From Bacteroidota bacterium (GTDB lineage: Bacteria > Bacteroidota > Bacteroidia > Bacteroidales > Dysgonomonadaceae), in contig JAEWQF010000035.1 in assembly GCA_023399295.1 (NCBI GenBank), positions 1-11,880 on the forward strand: a stretch of 11,880 nt of DNA, read 5' to 3'. Every line of letters begins with the position of its first letter. Position 1 is the stretch's first letter. Position numbers and translations under genes: made by a program. This document shows, piece by piece, positions 1 through 6,205 of the stretch. The notes under the pieces were generated by a model. That model did not search any database and had not been told where the DNA came from. It saw only the letters and a list, made by a program, of their open reading frames with translations.

Positions 1-256
1 TGCCGAGCAGTGAGGTGGTCAGCGGATAGGTGATCTGATCCTGGATATCTTTGGGCGAGCGTCCCATCCATTCTGTTGCGACAATCTGCTGGTTGTCGCC
101 CAGGTCAGGTATCGCATCCACCGGAACCGGATCACGCGGGAGCATACTATACCAGTTGAAGGGAGCCGTGGAGATGCCCCACACTACAATGAGAGTGAGT
201 AACAGAATGGTTAACAATCTGTTATTCAAAAAATATTGAATGACTTTATTCAGCAT
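1..256 (-). CDS. CusA/CzcA-family heavy-metal efflux RND permease, N-terminal fragment
   Basis: This is the start of an inner-membrane RND proton antiporter of the heavy-metal efflux type. Such pumps drive export of Cu(I)/Ag(I) or divalent metals through a tripartite envelope complex. Only 85 codons are inside the window; the frame is open to the left edge. Visible are a cytoplasmic start followed by a hydrophobic first membrane helix (about residues 13-32, ILLLTLIVVWGIS), then the start of the porter domain with PVDAIPDLGDNQ and GRSPKDIQDQITYPLTT. The last two match the conserved CusA pattern 'VDALPDLSD...VENQVTYPLTT'. The ATG at 254-256 is chosen because the family begins right before the first helix. 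The gene follows the small Cys-rich gene on the same strand after 127 bases, probably in one operon. Metal specificity cannot be told, because the substrate-binding methionines or acidic residues lie outside the window. Family call secure, symbol withheld. Confidence 0.9.
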   Translation of the reverse strand, partial: MLNKVIQYFLNNRLLTILLLTLIVVWGISTAPFNWYSMLPRDPVPVDAIPDLGDNQQIVATEWMGRSPKDIQDQITYPLTTSLLG

Positions 257-315
257 GAACTAATGATTTGATTTTTAAATGACAGAAATAAAAGTAGCCT
301 GACCTTCCCCATTTA

Positions 316-347
316 CCGATGTCTTATGACACCGACAACATTATCGG
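316..347 (-). other. Possible mRNA hairpin between the Cys-rich gene and the RND pump gene
   Basis: In the 127-base gap between the two efflux-operon genes, the minus-strand transcript can form GGTGTC-ATAA-GACATC (318-333; six pairs including one G-U, tetraloop). CCGAT (343-347) can pair with ATCGG (316-320), partly competing with the base of that hairpin. No T-run follows, so it does not look like an intrinsic terminator. It could influence relative expression of the two genes or be chance. Nothing else recognisable is seen in this gap. Confidence 0.2.
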
Positions 348-383
348 AGAAAAGGGAGGCAATGATGTTTCTGGACTAAAAAA

Positions 384-815
384 TCAAATTCGATAGATAC
401 AGATCAGGGTAAGCAGGCTGGTGGTAAGCCTGCCCAAACCGACAGGAGGGAAGTGTTGCCTGAGAGGTTGAGATTCATCGGAAAGAACCTGATGAAGGAG
501 TGACCGCATCACCGCCCAAAGGGTAACGGTGGCAGGTGTGTGATTCCGTAGGGTTTGATGATCAGCCTCGTGACTGAATTCGTCCGTGGAGAGTTCCAGC
601 GACTGGAAGTCGCAACAGTCGGTATGATAGTTTACAAACCCCGGAGTGGAAAGTGGTGCTGCCGGCTCAGGCAAGTCGCAGCATGTAACGGGTAGTACCT
701 CTTGGTGTAATGAGACGGAAAAGAGACTACCCCCGCAGAGATGCAGTGACAGCACCGGCTGAATACCGGTAAGCAGCATGATGCTTGTAAGCAGTATGGC
801 AATTCCTTTTCTCAT
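384..815 (-). CDS. Small exported Cys-rich protein, HYC_CC_PP-like, linked to metal efflux
   Basis: A 143-residue protein with a clear N-terminal export signal: MRK, a hydrophobic run over residues 4-22, and likely cleavage near VLS-LHL. The mature part carries paired cysteines and histidines: HLCGG (25-29) followed by SVSL, C45-C46, C67-C68 followed by FQSLEL and a DEF, and a late FPP (122-124) before a hydrophobic tail. This order (H-x-C-GG...SVSL, CC, PP) resembles the small Bacteroidota proteins called HYC_CC_PP, often encoded in front of CusA-type pumps. Here the middle residue of 'HYC' is Leu. The function of that family is not established to my knowledge; periplasmic metal binding or handover is an inference from the Cys/His content and the next gene. 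The ATG at 813-815 lies about 25-30 bases below a promoter-like box. The hydrophobic C-terminus could be a membrane segment instead of a family tail. Confidence 0.75.
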   Translation of the reverse strand: MRKGIAILLTSIMLLTGIQPVLSLHLCGGSLFSVSLHQEVLPVTCCDLPEPAAPLSTPGFVNYHTDCCDFQSLELSTDEFSHEADHQTLRNHTPATVTLWAVMRSLLHQVLSDESQPLRQHFPPVGLGRLTTSLLTLICIYRI

Positions 816-844
816 TAATACTCAATTGTTCTCTGACGAGAGTG

Positions 845-852
845 CAAATATA
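845..852 (-). promoter_or_regulatory. Bacteroidota-type -7 box for the metal-efflux genes
   Basis: On the minus strand this reads TATATTTG, a full match to the TAnnTTTG -7 element of Bacteroidota sigma factor promoters. A TTG at 875-877, 22 bases upstream, may serve as the -33 element, though the spacing is at the long end. Transcription would start near 840, about 25 bases before the ATG at 815. The surrounding 105-base gap is strongly AT-rich, unlike the genes. Confidence 0.5.
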
Positions 853-874
853 ACAGTTTAGAAACAATTTTACC

Positions 875-899
875 CAATATTTGTTTCACTAAAATATTG
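875..899. repeat. AT-rich inverted repeat over the -33 region, possible operator
   Basis: CAATATT (875-881) and AATATTG (893-899) form a perfect 7-base inverted repeat with an 11-base spacer. It lies just upstream of the TATATTTG box and includes the candidate -33 TTG. The position suits a repressor or activator site, but no regulator gene is in the window. It could also be a weak 3' hairpin of the upstream DUF1846 gene. No T-run follows, which argues against an intrinsic terminator. Confidence 0.3.
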
Positions 900-920
900 A
901 ATCGTAAACCTATTTAACAT

Positions 921-2447
921 TTATTCACTCACAAAGAGACGTTTACTGGAAAAAAGAGGATCACAGGTGAAATTCACTTTCAATTTTCGGAGTCCCGCTT
1001 CATCTCCTGGAGTAGGAATATGGGAGGAGTGCATCTCACAGTTGTTCAGCTCGGTGAGCTTTTGCAGGGCCATCTGTGCTGCCGGATTGGAGATTGCACT
1101 GATGGAGAGGGCGATCAGCGTCTCCTCCACGTCGAGGCTTACATTCTTCCCGTTCAGTATGTTCTGCTTGAGGTGGGTGACCGAATCGATGATGTTCTCG
1201 GGGAGGAGAATCATGCTGTCGGGCAGCCCCGCCAGGTGTTTGGTCGCATTCAGGATCATGCTGGAAGAGGCATGCAACAGGGGAGAGTTCTTGCCCGTGA
1301 CGATGGTACCGTCGTGCAGCTTGATGGCTGCACCACAATAAATGCCACCATATCCCTTCCCATTGTTTTCGGCATCCTTCGCTGCCTGACGTGCCGGTTC
1401 CACCACCAGCCGGTCTTCATCTTTCGCACCCACCTTCTCCATGATCTCGGTGGTACGATTCACCGTATCCTTCCCGGCTCGTCCCATGACATACTCCACG
1501 AAACTTCTCAGGTGGCGGCGGATGATCTCCTGATAAGCGGCATCCTGACACACCTTGTCGTCGACAATGCCCGAGCTGATCCGGTTCACCCCCATGTCGG
1601 TGGGAGACAAATAGACGGATGTTGATCCGGTGATCTTCTCCAGCATCTTCTTGAGCAGGCCAAACGCTTCAATGTCGCGGTTGTAGTTCACCACCTCCAC
1701 CCCATAGGCTTTCAGATGGTGCGTATCGATCATGTTCACATCCCTCAGGTCGGCCGTTGCCGCCTCGTAGGCAATGTTCACCATGTGATCGGGCGGCAGG
1801 TCCCAGACAGGAAATGTTTCGAATTTCGCGTATCCCGCTTTTCGCCCTTTCCGGATGTCGTGATAGAGATTGCCCAGTGCGGTGGCCAGCTTCCCGCTGC
1901 CCGGCCCGGGTCCTGTCAACACGACAATCGGCTTGCCGGTCTCCACATAGTCGTTGGCACCATACCCCTCGTCACTGACAATCAGATCCACATTCTTCGG
2001 ATAACCTTTGGTGGGGTGGTGCAGGTATACTTTGATGCCCTTCAGCTCGAGCTTGTTCTTGAATACAGTCGCAGCCGGCTGTCCCTCGAAACGGGTGATC
2101 ACAACCGCTGCCACCTGGATCCCGTACCATTTCAGGTCATCGATGCTTTTCAACACATCCACATCGTAGGTGATCCCGAAATCGGCCCTGATCTTGTTCC
2201 GTTCGATGTCACCGGCATAGACGCACATGATCACATCGACCTGCTCCTTCAGGTTTTGCAGCAACCGGATCTTTACATTCGGCGCAAATCCGGGCAATAC
2301 ACGCGCCGCATGGTAATCGTACAGGATCTTGCCCCCGAATTCAAGGTATAGCTTGTCACTAAACTGATTGACTCTTTCAAGGATTGCTTTGCTCTGTTCC
2401 TCCAGGTATTTCTCGTTGTCAAAACCTATGCGACTAATGTTTTCCAT
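921..2447 (-). CDS. DUF1846 / UPF0371 family protein
   Basis: A 508-residue soluble protein with no signal peptide or membrane segment. Its length and sequence fit the DUF1846 (UPF0371) family, known from Firmicutes, Actinobacteria and Bacteroidota, whose biochemical role I do not know to be settled. Landmarks: GFDNEKYLEEQSKAI at the N-terminus (8-22), KLYLEFGGK (32-40), a Rossmann-like beta-rich region ending in LTGPGPGSGK (177-186), PVWDLPPDHMVNIAYEAATA (213-232), an HHPTKGYPKNVD loop (143-154), and a conserved C-terminal HSSHIPTPGDEAGLRKL (473-489). GPGPGSGK looks like a nucleotide-binding P-loop, but no Walker B partner is evident. The ATG at 2445-2447 is the first in frame and sits 32 bases below a TAATTTTG box, so the gene is probably its own transcription unit. 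It ends with TAA at 921. Family call firm, function unknown. Confidence 0.9.
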   Translation of the reverse strand: MENISRIGFDNEKYLEEQSKAILERVNQFSDKLYLEFGGKILYDYHAARVLPGFAPNVKIRLLQNLKEQVDVIMCVYAGDIERNKIRADFGITYDVDVLKSIDDLKWYGIQVAAVVITRFEGQPAATVFKNKLELKGIKVYLHHPTKGYPKNVDLIVSDEGYGANDYVETGKPIVVLTGPGPGSGKLATALGNLYHDIRKGRKAGYAKFETFPVWDLPPDHMVNIAYEAATADLRDVNMIDTHHLKAYGVEVVNYNRDIEAFGLLKKMLEKITGSTSVYLSPTDMGVNRISSGIVDDKVCQDAAYQEIIRRHLRSFVEYVMGRAGKDTVNRTTEIMEKVGAKDEDRLVVEPARQAAKDAENNGKGYGGIYCGAAIKLHDGTIVTGKNSPLLHASSSMILNATKHLAGLPDSMILLPENIIDSVTHLKQNILNGKNVSLDVEETLIALSISAISNPAAQMALQKLTELNNCEMHSSHIPTPGDEAGLRKLKVNFTCDPLFSSKRLFVSE

Positions 2448-2479
2448 CTTCCCGAATCATCCATTCAATTACTCGGATT

Positions 2480-2487
2480 CAAAATTA
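2480..2487 (-). promoter_or_regulatory. Bacteroidota-type -7 box upstream of the DUF1846 gene
   Basis: The minus strand reads TAATTTTG, matching TAnnTTTG, 32 bases before the ATG at 2447. A TTTG lies 24 bases further upstream, a little far for a standard -33 element. The 125-base gap after ugd is long compared with the gaps inside the aroQ cluster, which supports a separate promoter here. Confidence 0.45.
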
Positions 2488-2572
2488 CCAAAATTGCCGG
2501 GTGATTGAAAACAAATCGGCAGCTTTTTCAAAAGAATCTTTTATCACTCCCCGCAACAACAACAGGCAGTCA

Positions 2573-3892
2573 TCACTTCTGCCCGATCCCGTGGTAGGCG
2601 AAGCCCAGGGAGTTGAGCTCGACACCGTTGTAGATGTTACGCCCGTCGATCACCACACGGCGACGCATGATTTTTTTCAACACCTCCCAGTTGGGTAGAC
2701 GGAACTCCTTCCACTCGGTGGGCAGGATCAGTGCATCCGCATCGAGTGCCGCGTCGTAGATGTCGTTGGCGAAATAGACGGCATCACCCAGCAGCTTGCG
2801 TGCTTCGTTGATGGCCGCAGGATCATAGGCACGCACCCTGACACCTTCACCAAGCAATCTGCGGATCAGAGTGAGCGAGGGGGCATCGCGCATGTCGTCC
2901 GTCTCCGGTTTGAAGGAGAGACCCCATATTGCAACAGTCAGACCTTCCAACTTCCCCTCAAAATGAGTCGACAACTTATTGAAGAGGATATGCTTCTGCT
3001 GGTTGTTCACCTCCTCCACAGCCCGGAGCACCTTCATCTCATAGCCTGCACCTTCCGCCACGCTGATCAGCGCACGGATATCTTTTGGAAAACAGCTCCC
3101 TCCATAACCACATCCGGGGTAAAGGAAGCTACGCCCGATGCGGGAGTCACTCCCCATGCCGCGCCGTACCATGTTCACATCGGCACCCACCCGTTCGCAC
3201 AGGTTGGCGATGTCGTTCATGAAACTGATGCGGGTGGCCAGCATCGCATTGGAGGCATACTTTGTCATCTCGGAGGAGAGGATATCCATGAAGATCACCC
3301 GGAAATTATTTAACAGGAAGGGACGATAGAGCTTCGTCATCAGCTCCTTGGCCGATTCACTCTCCACCCCCACAACCACCCGGTCGGGACTCATGAAATC
3401 ATTGATGGCGGCACCCTCTTTCAGGAACTCCGGATTGGAAGCCACATCGAAGGTGAGCTCATGGAGTCCTCTCTCGTCGAGTCGACGCCGCACCAGGTCG
3501 CGGATGCGGTGTGAGGTGCCTACCGGTACGGTGCTCTTGGTAACGATCAGCAGGGGTTGGGTGATGTGGTCGGCAATTGTCCCGGCCACCTTCATCACCT
3601 GTGTCAGATCGGCATTGCCCTGTTCATTGGAGGGTGTCCCCACAGCGACAAAGACAATAGAGATCCCGTTGAGTATCGCTGGCAGGTCGGTGGTGAAATG
3701 AAGCCGTCCCGCTTCACCGTTGCGCTCAACAATCCTTTTCAATCCCGGCTCGTAGATCGGGATGACACCCTGTTTCAGCGCTTCGATCTTGTCCTTGTCG
3801 ATGTCCACACAGGTCACATCCACCCCCATCTCAGCAAAGCAGGCACCGGAGACCAGTCCCACATACCCTGTTCCTACGATCGCAATTTTCAT
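2573..3892 (-). CDS. ugd: UDP-glucose 6-dehydrogenase
   Basis: Oxidises UDP-glucose to UDP-glucuronate with two NAD+, in the cytoplasm, supplying precursors for capsule, LPS or other surface glycans. The 439-residue length is typical. N-terminal Rossmann domain: GTGYVG at 7-12 and the acidic D30 after the second strand (CVDID). Then FVAVGTPSN (81-89), TKSTVPVGT (118-126) and NPEFLKEG (153-160). The dimerisation helix contains EMTKYASNAMLATRISFMND (208-227, with active-site K211). The catalytic cysteine is C267 in GCGYGGSCFPKD. The C-terminal domain has GLSFKPETDDMRDAPS (324-339) and DGRNIY (416-421). I chose the ATG at 3890-3892: the strand-loop starts directly at MKIAIVG, whereas a TTG 16 codons upstream only adds a charged, non-homologous leader. 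It lies 64 bases after the permease gene with no clear promoter between, so read-through is likely. No capsule genes are adjacent in this window. Confidence 0.96.
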   Translation of the reverse strand: MKIAIVGTGYVGLVSGACFAEMGVDVTCVDIDKDKIEALKQGVIPIYEPGLKRIVERNGEAGRLHFTTDLPAILNGISIVFVAVGTPSNEQGNADLTQVMKVAGTIADHITQPLLIVTKSTVPVGTSHRIRDLVRRRLDERGLHELTFDVASNPEFLKEGAAINDFMSPDRVVVGVESESAKELMTKLYRPFLLNNFRVIFMDILSSEMTKYASNAMLATRISFMNDIANLCERVGADVNMVRRGMGSDSRIGRSFLYPGCGYGGSCFPKDIRALISVAEGAGYEMKVLRAVEEVNNQQKHILFNKLSTHFEGKLEGLTVAIWGLSFKPETDDMRDAPSLTLIRRLLGEGVRVRAYDPAAINEARKLLGDAVYFANDIYDAALDADALILPTEWKEFRLPNWEVLKKIMRRRVVIDGRNIYNGVELNSLGFAYHGIGQK

Positions 3893-3956
3893 AATTTCAC
3901 CATTAAAACGTTTATCTTTTTGTTTGAACCTGCCAGGCAAAGCTGATCGCCGACAG

Positions 3957-5180
3957 CTATTCTTCCAGCTGCTTCCTGAGGTTATTCACCGGATAAAGGA
4001 CCGTAAGCAACCCAATCAGGCTCACCACCGTAAAAACCACCAGCAGGTCGCTGAGTTTCACTATCACCGGATAGGCGTCGATGAGGTAAGCACCTGGCAC
4101 ATTGCTCAGACGCAAGAGGCCAAAGTGTTGCTGCAGGAGGGTGAGCACCAAACCGGCAACAATACCGGCCACGATGCCGATCAGGGTGATGAGCCATCCC
4201 TCAAAGAGAAAAATGCGGGTCACCAGCCGGTTGGAGGCTCCCATATGACGGAGGCTCCGGATGTCTGCTTTCTTTTCCACTATCAGCATCGAGAGAGATC
4301 CCACCACATTGAAGACGGCAATCAGCAGGATGAACGCCAGGATGAGGAAGGTGACCCACTTCTCTATCTGCAGCATCCTGAATGACTCACGTTGCTGCTC
4401 GTAGCGGTCCTCCACCAGGTACTGATCGCCCAGCAACCGCTCAATCTCTCCCTTTGTTTTCTTCACCGATGCATCGGCAGTGAGCATGATGTCGAGGGAG
4501 GTGACCTCATCCTCGTAGTTGAAGAGCTCACGGGCCAGCGCGATCGGGATGATGGCCATCTGCTCATCCACCTCCGGCTGGTTCAGGGTGAAGACACCCC
4601 CTATCTGTGCATATCCTGTGGTGAAAGCGGCAGAAGGGTTGGCCAGGTTGACCCGTACATCGCGTCGGGGGACGTAGATCTCCACGGGGTTGATGAAGCC
4701 GGGGCGGGCACCCAGTGTGGCTGCCAGACCCGCGCCCAGCGTGGTGTAACTCACCACATCCTCCTGCAGACGAAAGGAGCCATCCACCATCAGGCGATCC
4801 ATATCGGCCATCAACCGGAACTCCTCCGGAACGCCCTTCACACGCACCGGCACCTGCTGTTGTTCAAACTTGAAGAGTGCATTCTCTTCGAGTGATTCGG
4901 AGAGCGTGAGGATCGCAGGCAACTGCAATACCTTGTCAAAGGCGGGTGTGTCGTAACTGAACACCTTTCCTTCGCGGACGGTGATCTTGAGATGGGGGTC
5001 AAAAGCGCTGAACAATCCCTCCACAATGCCTCCAAATCCGTTAAAGACGGAGAGCACCGTCACCATGGCCATGGTGGCGATGGCGATGCCACACACCGAG
5101 ATGGCGGAGATCACGTTGATGGCGTTGTGTGATTTCCGGGAGAAAAGGTAACGGTGTGCTATGAAGAGGGATAGATTCAA
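3957..5180 (-). CDS. FtsX/LolC-LolE-type ABC transporter permease, TTG start
   Basis: A 407-residue inner-membrane permease of the MacB/FtsX-like superfamily, close in layout to LolC/LolE, which extract lipoproteins from the inner membrane. Layout: a short cytoplasmic start with SRKSHNAINVISAIS (14-28), helix 1 (about 27-48), a large periplasmic domain (about 50-268), helix 2 (about 274-300), a coupling segment EKKADIRSLRHMGAS (302-316), helix 3 (about 326-350) and helix 4 (about 372-396). The start is TTG at 5178-5180: the family begins right at this NLSLFIAHRYLF segment, there is no ATG before M37, and a TAA (the rbfA stop) lies in the same frame five codons upstream. The gap to rbfA is 12 bases, so the genes are co-transcribed. 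No ATPase partner (LolD-like) is nearby, so one encoded elsewhere must be used. Lipoprotein release is inferred from the family. Confidence 0.88.
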   Translation of the reverse strand: MNLSLFIAHRYLFSRKSHNAINVISAISVCGIAIATMAMVTVLSVFNGFGGIVEGLFSAFDPHLKITVREGKVFSYDTPAFDKVLQLPAILTLSESLEENALFKFEQQQVPVRVKGVPEEFRLMADMDRLMVDGSFRLQEDVVSYTTLGAGLAATLGARPGFINPVEIYVPRRDVRVNLANPSAAFTTGYAQIGGVFTLNQPEVDEQMAIIPIALARELFNYEDEVTSLDIMLTADASVKKTKGEIERLLGDQYLVEDRYEQQRESFRMLQIEKWVTFLILAFILLIAVFNVVGSLSMLIVEKKADIRSLRHMGASNRLVTRIFLFEGWLITLIGIVAGIVAGLVLTLLQQHFGLLRLSNVPGAYLIDAYPVIVKLSDLLVVFTVVSLIGLLTVLYPVNNLRKQLEE

Positions 5181-5192
5181 TTCGCCGGGGCG

Positions 5193-5531
5193 TTAGTCGT
5201 TTTTCAACAATTGGTCGATGCGCTCAATGTAGTCGAGTGAGTCGTCCCGGTGAAATGTCAGCTCGGGGATCACACGAAGCTGCTTACCCACCCGTTTCCC
5301 CAGGTCATAGCGCAGCGACTTCACGTTGTCGTTGATATTGGTGATCAGCGCCTCCGACTGTTCCGAAGGGAAGATGCTCAGGTAGGCATGGGCGAGACCC
5401 AGGTCGGGTGAGACCCGCACATTGGTCACCGAGATGAAGACCCCCTGCATTTTTTTTGTCTCCAGCAGGAAGATCTCGCTCAGCTCCTTCTGGATTAACC
5501 GGTTGATTTTCTGTTGTCTGTTCGATTCCAT
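5193..5531 (-). CDS. rbfA: 30S ribosome-binding factor A
   Basis: RbfA binds the small ribosomal subunit and helps mature the 5' end of 16S rRNA, which matters most in cold or fast growth. The 112-residue protein is a usual length for the KH-like single-domain family. Visible family features: the N-terminal RQQKINRLIQKELSEIF (5-21), the central VRVSPDLGLAHAYLSIFP (38-55), the helix LRYDLGKRVGKQLRVIPEL (73-91) and the terminal F-x-x-D-x-S motif FHRDDSLDYIERIDQLL (93-109). The ATG at 5529-5531 lies only 5 bases after the stop of the methyltransferase gene, so translation is probably coupled. The permease gene begins 12 bases after its stop. This placement between a methyltransferase and a permease is a Bacteroidota arrangement, unlike the nusA-infB-rbfA order of many bacteria. 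Confidence 0.94.
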   Translation of the reverse strand: MESNRQQKINRLIQKELSEIFLLETKKMQGVFISVTNVRVSPDLGLAHAYLSIFPSEQSEALITNINDNVKSLRYDLGKRVGKQLRVIPELTFHRDDSLDYIERIDQLLKND

Positions 5532-5536
5532 TGTAC

Positions 5537-6178
5537 TTATTTTTTTCTGATCAGTGTGAGTCCGTCGCGGAGTGGAACGATCACCTTCTCTACGCGGAGG
5601 TCGTCTGCCAGCCGTTCGTTAAACTCTTGTATGCCCTGTGTCTGCCTATCAGCAGGCAGCGTGGTCTCCATTATCTTGCCATGCCAGAGGCTGTTGTCAG
5701 CCAGCAGAAACCCACCATGCTTCACCTTTGGAAGGGTTGCCTCATAAATCTGCCAATAGCTTCGTTTGTCGCCATCGAGAAAGGCCAGATCAAAAAATGC
5801 ATCCTCAAAGCGGGGTAGCAACACCTGGGCATCCCCAATATGGAGGGTGATGCGCTCACCCAATGGCGATTGACTGAAATGGTACCGGATCATCTCCTCC
5901 AGCTCGTCATCGATCTCCAGGGTGTGCAGCTCACCTCCTTCATCCAATCCCTCAGCGATGCACAATGCCGAGTAGCCGGTATAGGTGCCAACCTCAAGCA
6001 CGCGTGAGGGGCGTATCATCTGAACCAGCATCTTCAGCAGTCTACCCTGAAGATGTCCCGACACCATGGTGCCGTGCAGCAGCTTCAGATGTGTCTCACG
6101 GTGTATCTTTCGCAGTAACGCCGGCTCCTCGTCGATGTGGCGCAGGATATATTCTTCCAGGAGATCGGGATTACTCAT
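5537..6178 (-). CDS. SAM-dependent O-methyltransferase (caffeoyl-CoA OMT-like class I; possibly TrmR-like)
   Basis: A 213-residue cytoplasmic class I methyltransferase of the Methyltransf_3 / cation-dependent O-methyltransferase group. The SAM-binding motif I is LEVGTYTGYSALCIAEGL (61-78), with the acidic end of strand 2 at LEID (87-90) and GDAQ (115-118). Metal-ligand candidates are D135 in LDGDK and D161-N162 in LLADNSLWHG. TMVSGHLQGRLLKMLVQMI (37-55) fits the substrate-side helix. The start is the ATG at 6176-6178; a TTG four codons upstream is less likely. Pyk ends 27 bases upstream and rbfA starts 5 bases downstream, so it is inside the operon. Substrate is not visible from sequence. Relatives include plant-type catechol methyltransferases and the Bacillus tRNA wobble-uridine methyltransferase TrmR (YrrM). 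The neighbouring rbfA makes an RNA substrate worth considering, but this is inference. Confidence 0.9.
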   Translation of the reverse strand: MSNPDLLEEYILRHIDEEPALLRKIHRETHLKLLHGTMVSGHLQGRLLKMLVQMIRPSRVLEVGTYTGYSALCIAEGLDEGGELHTLEIDDELEEMIRYHFSQSPLGERITLHIGDAQVLLPRFEDAFFDLAFLDGDKRSYWQIYEATLPKVKHGGFLLADNSLWHGKIMETTLPADRQTQGIQEFNERLADDLRVEKVIVPLRDGLTLIRKK

Positions 6179-6205
6179 GGCTGCCGGCAATGGGTTCCTG
6201 CGGAA

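Noticed and set aside
2530..2542. AAAAG-AAT-CTTTT hairpin after ugd as a terminator.
   Set aside because: Only five A/T-rich pairs with a three-base loop and no following T-run; too weak to call.
3893..3940. Longer start for ugd at a TTG, adding 16 residues.
   Set aside because: The added leader is charged and unrelated, while the Rossmann fold begins exactly at the ATG at 3890-3892 as in family members.
3941..3958. AGCTG/CAGCT hairpin at the permease stop as a terminator before ugd.
   Set aside because: Five pairs, no T-run after it; transcription into ugd is more likely.
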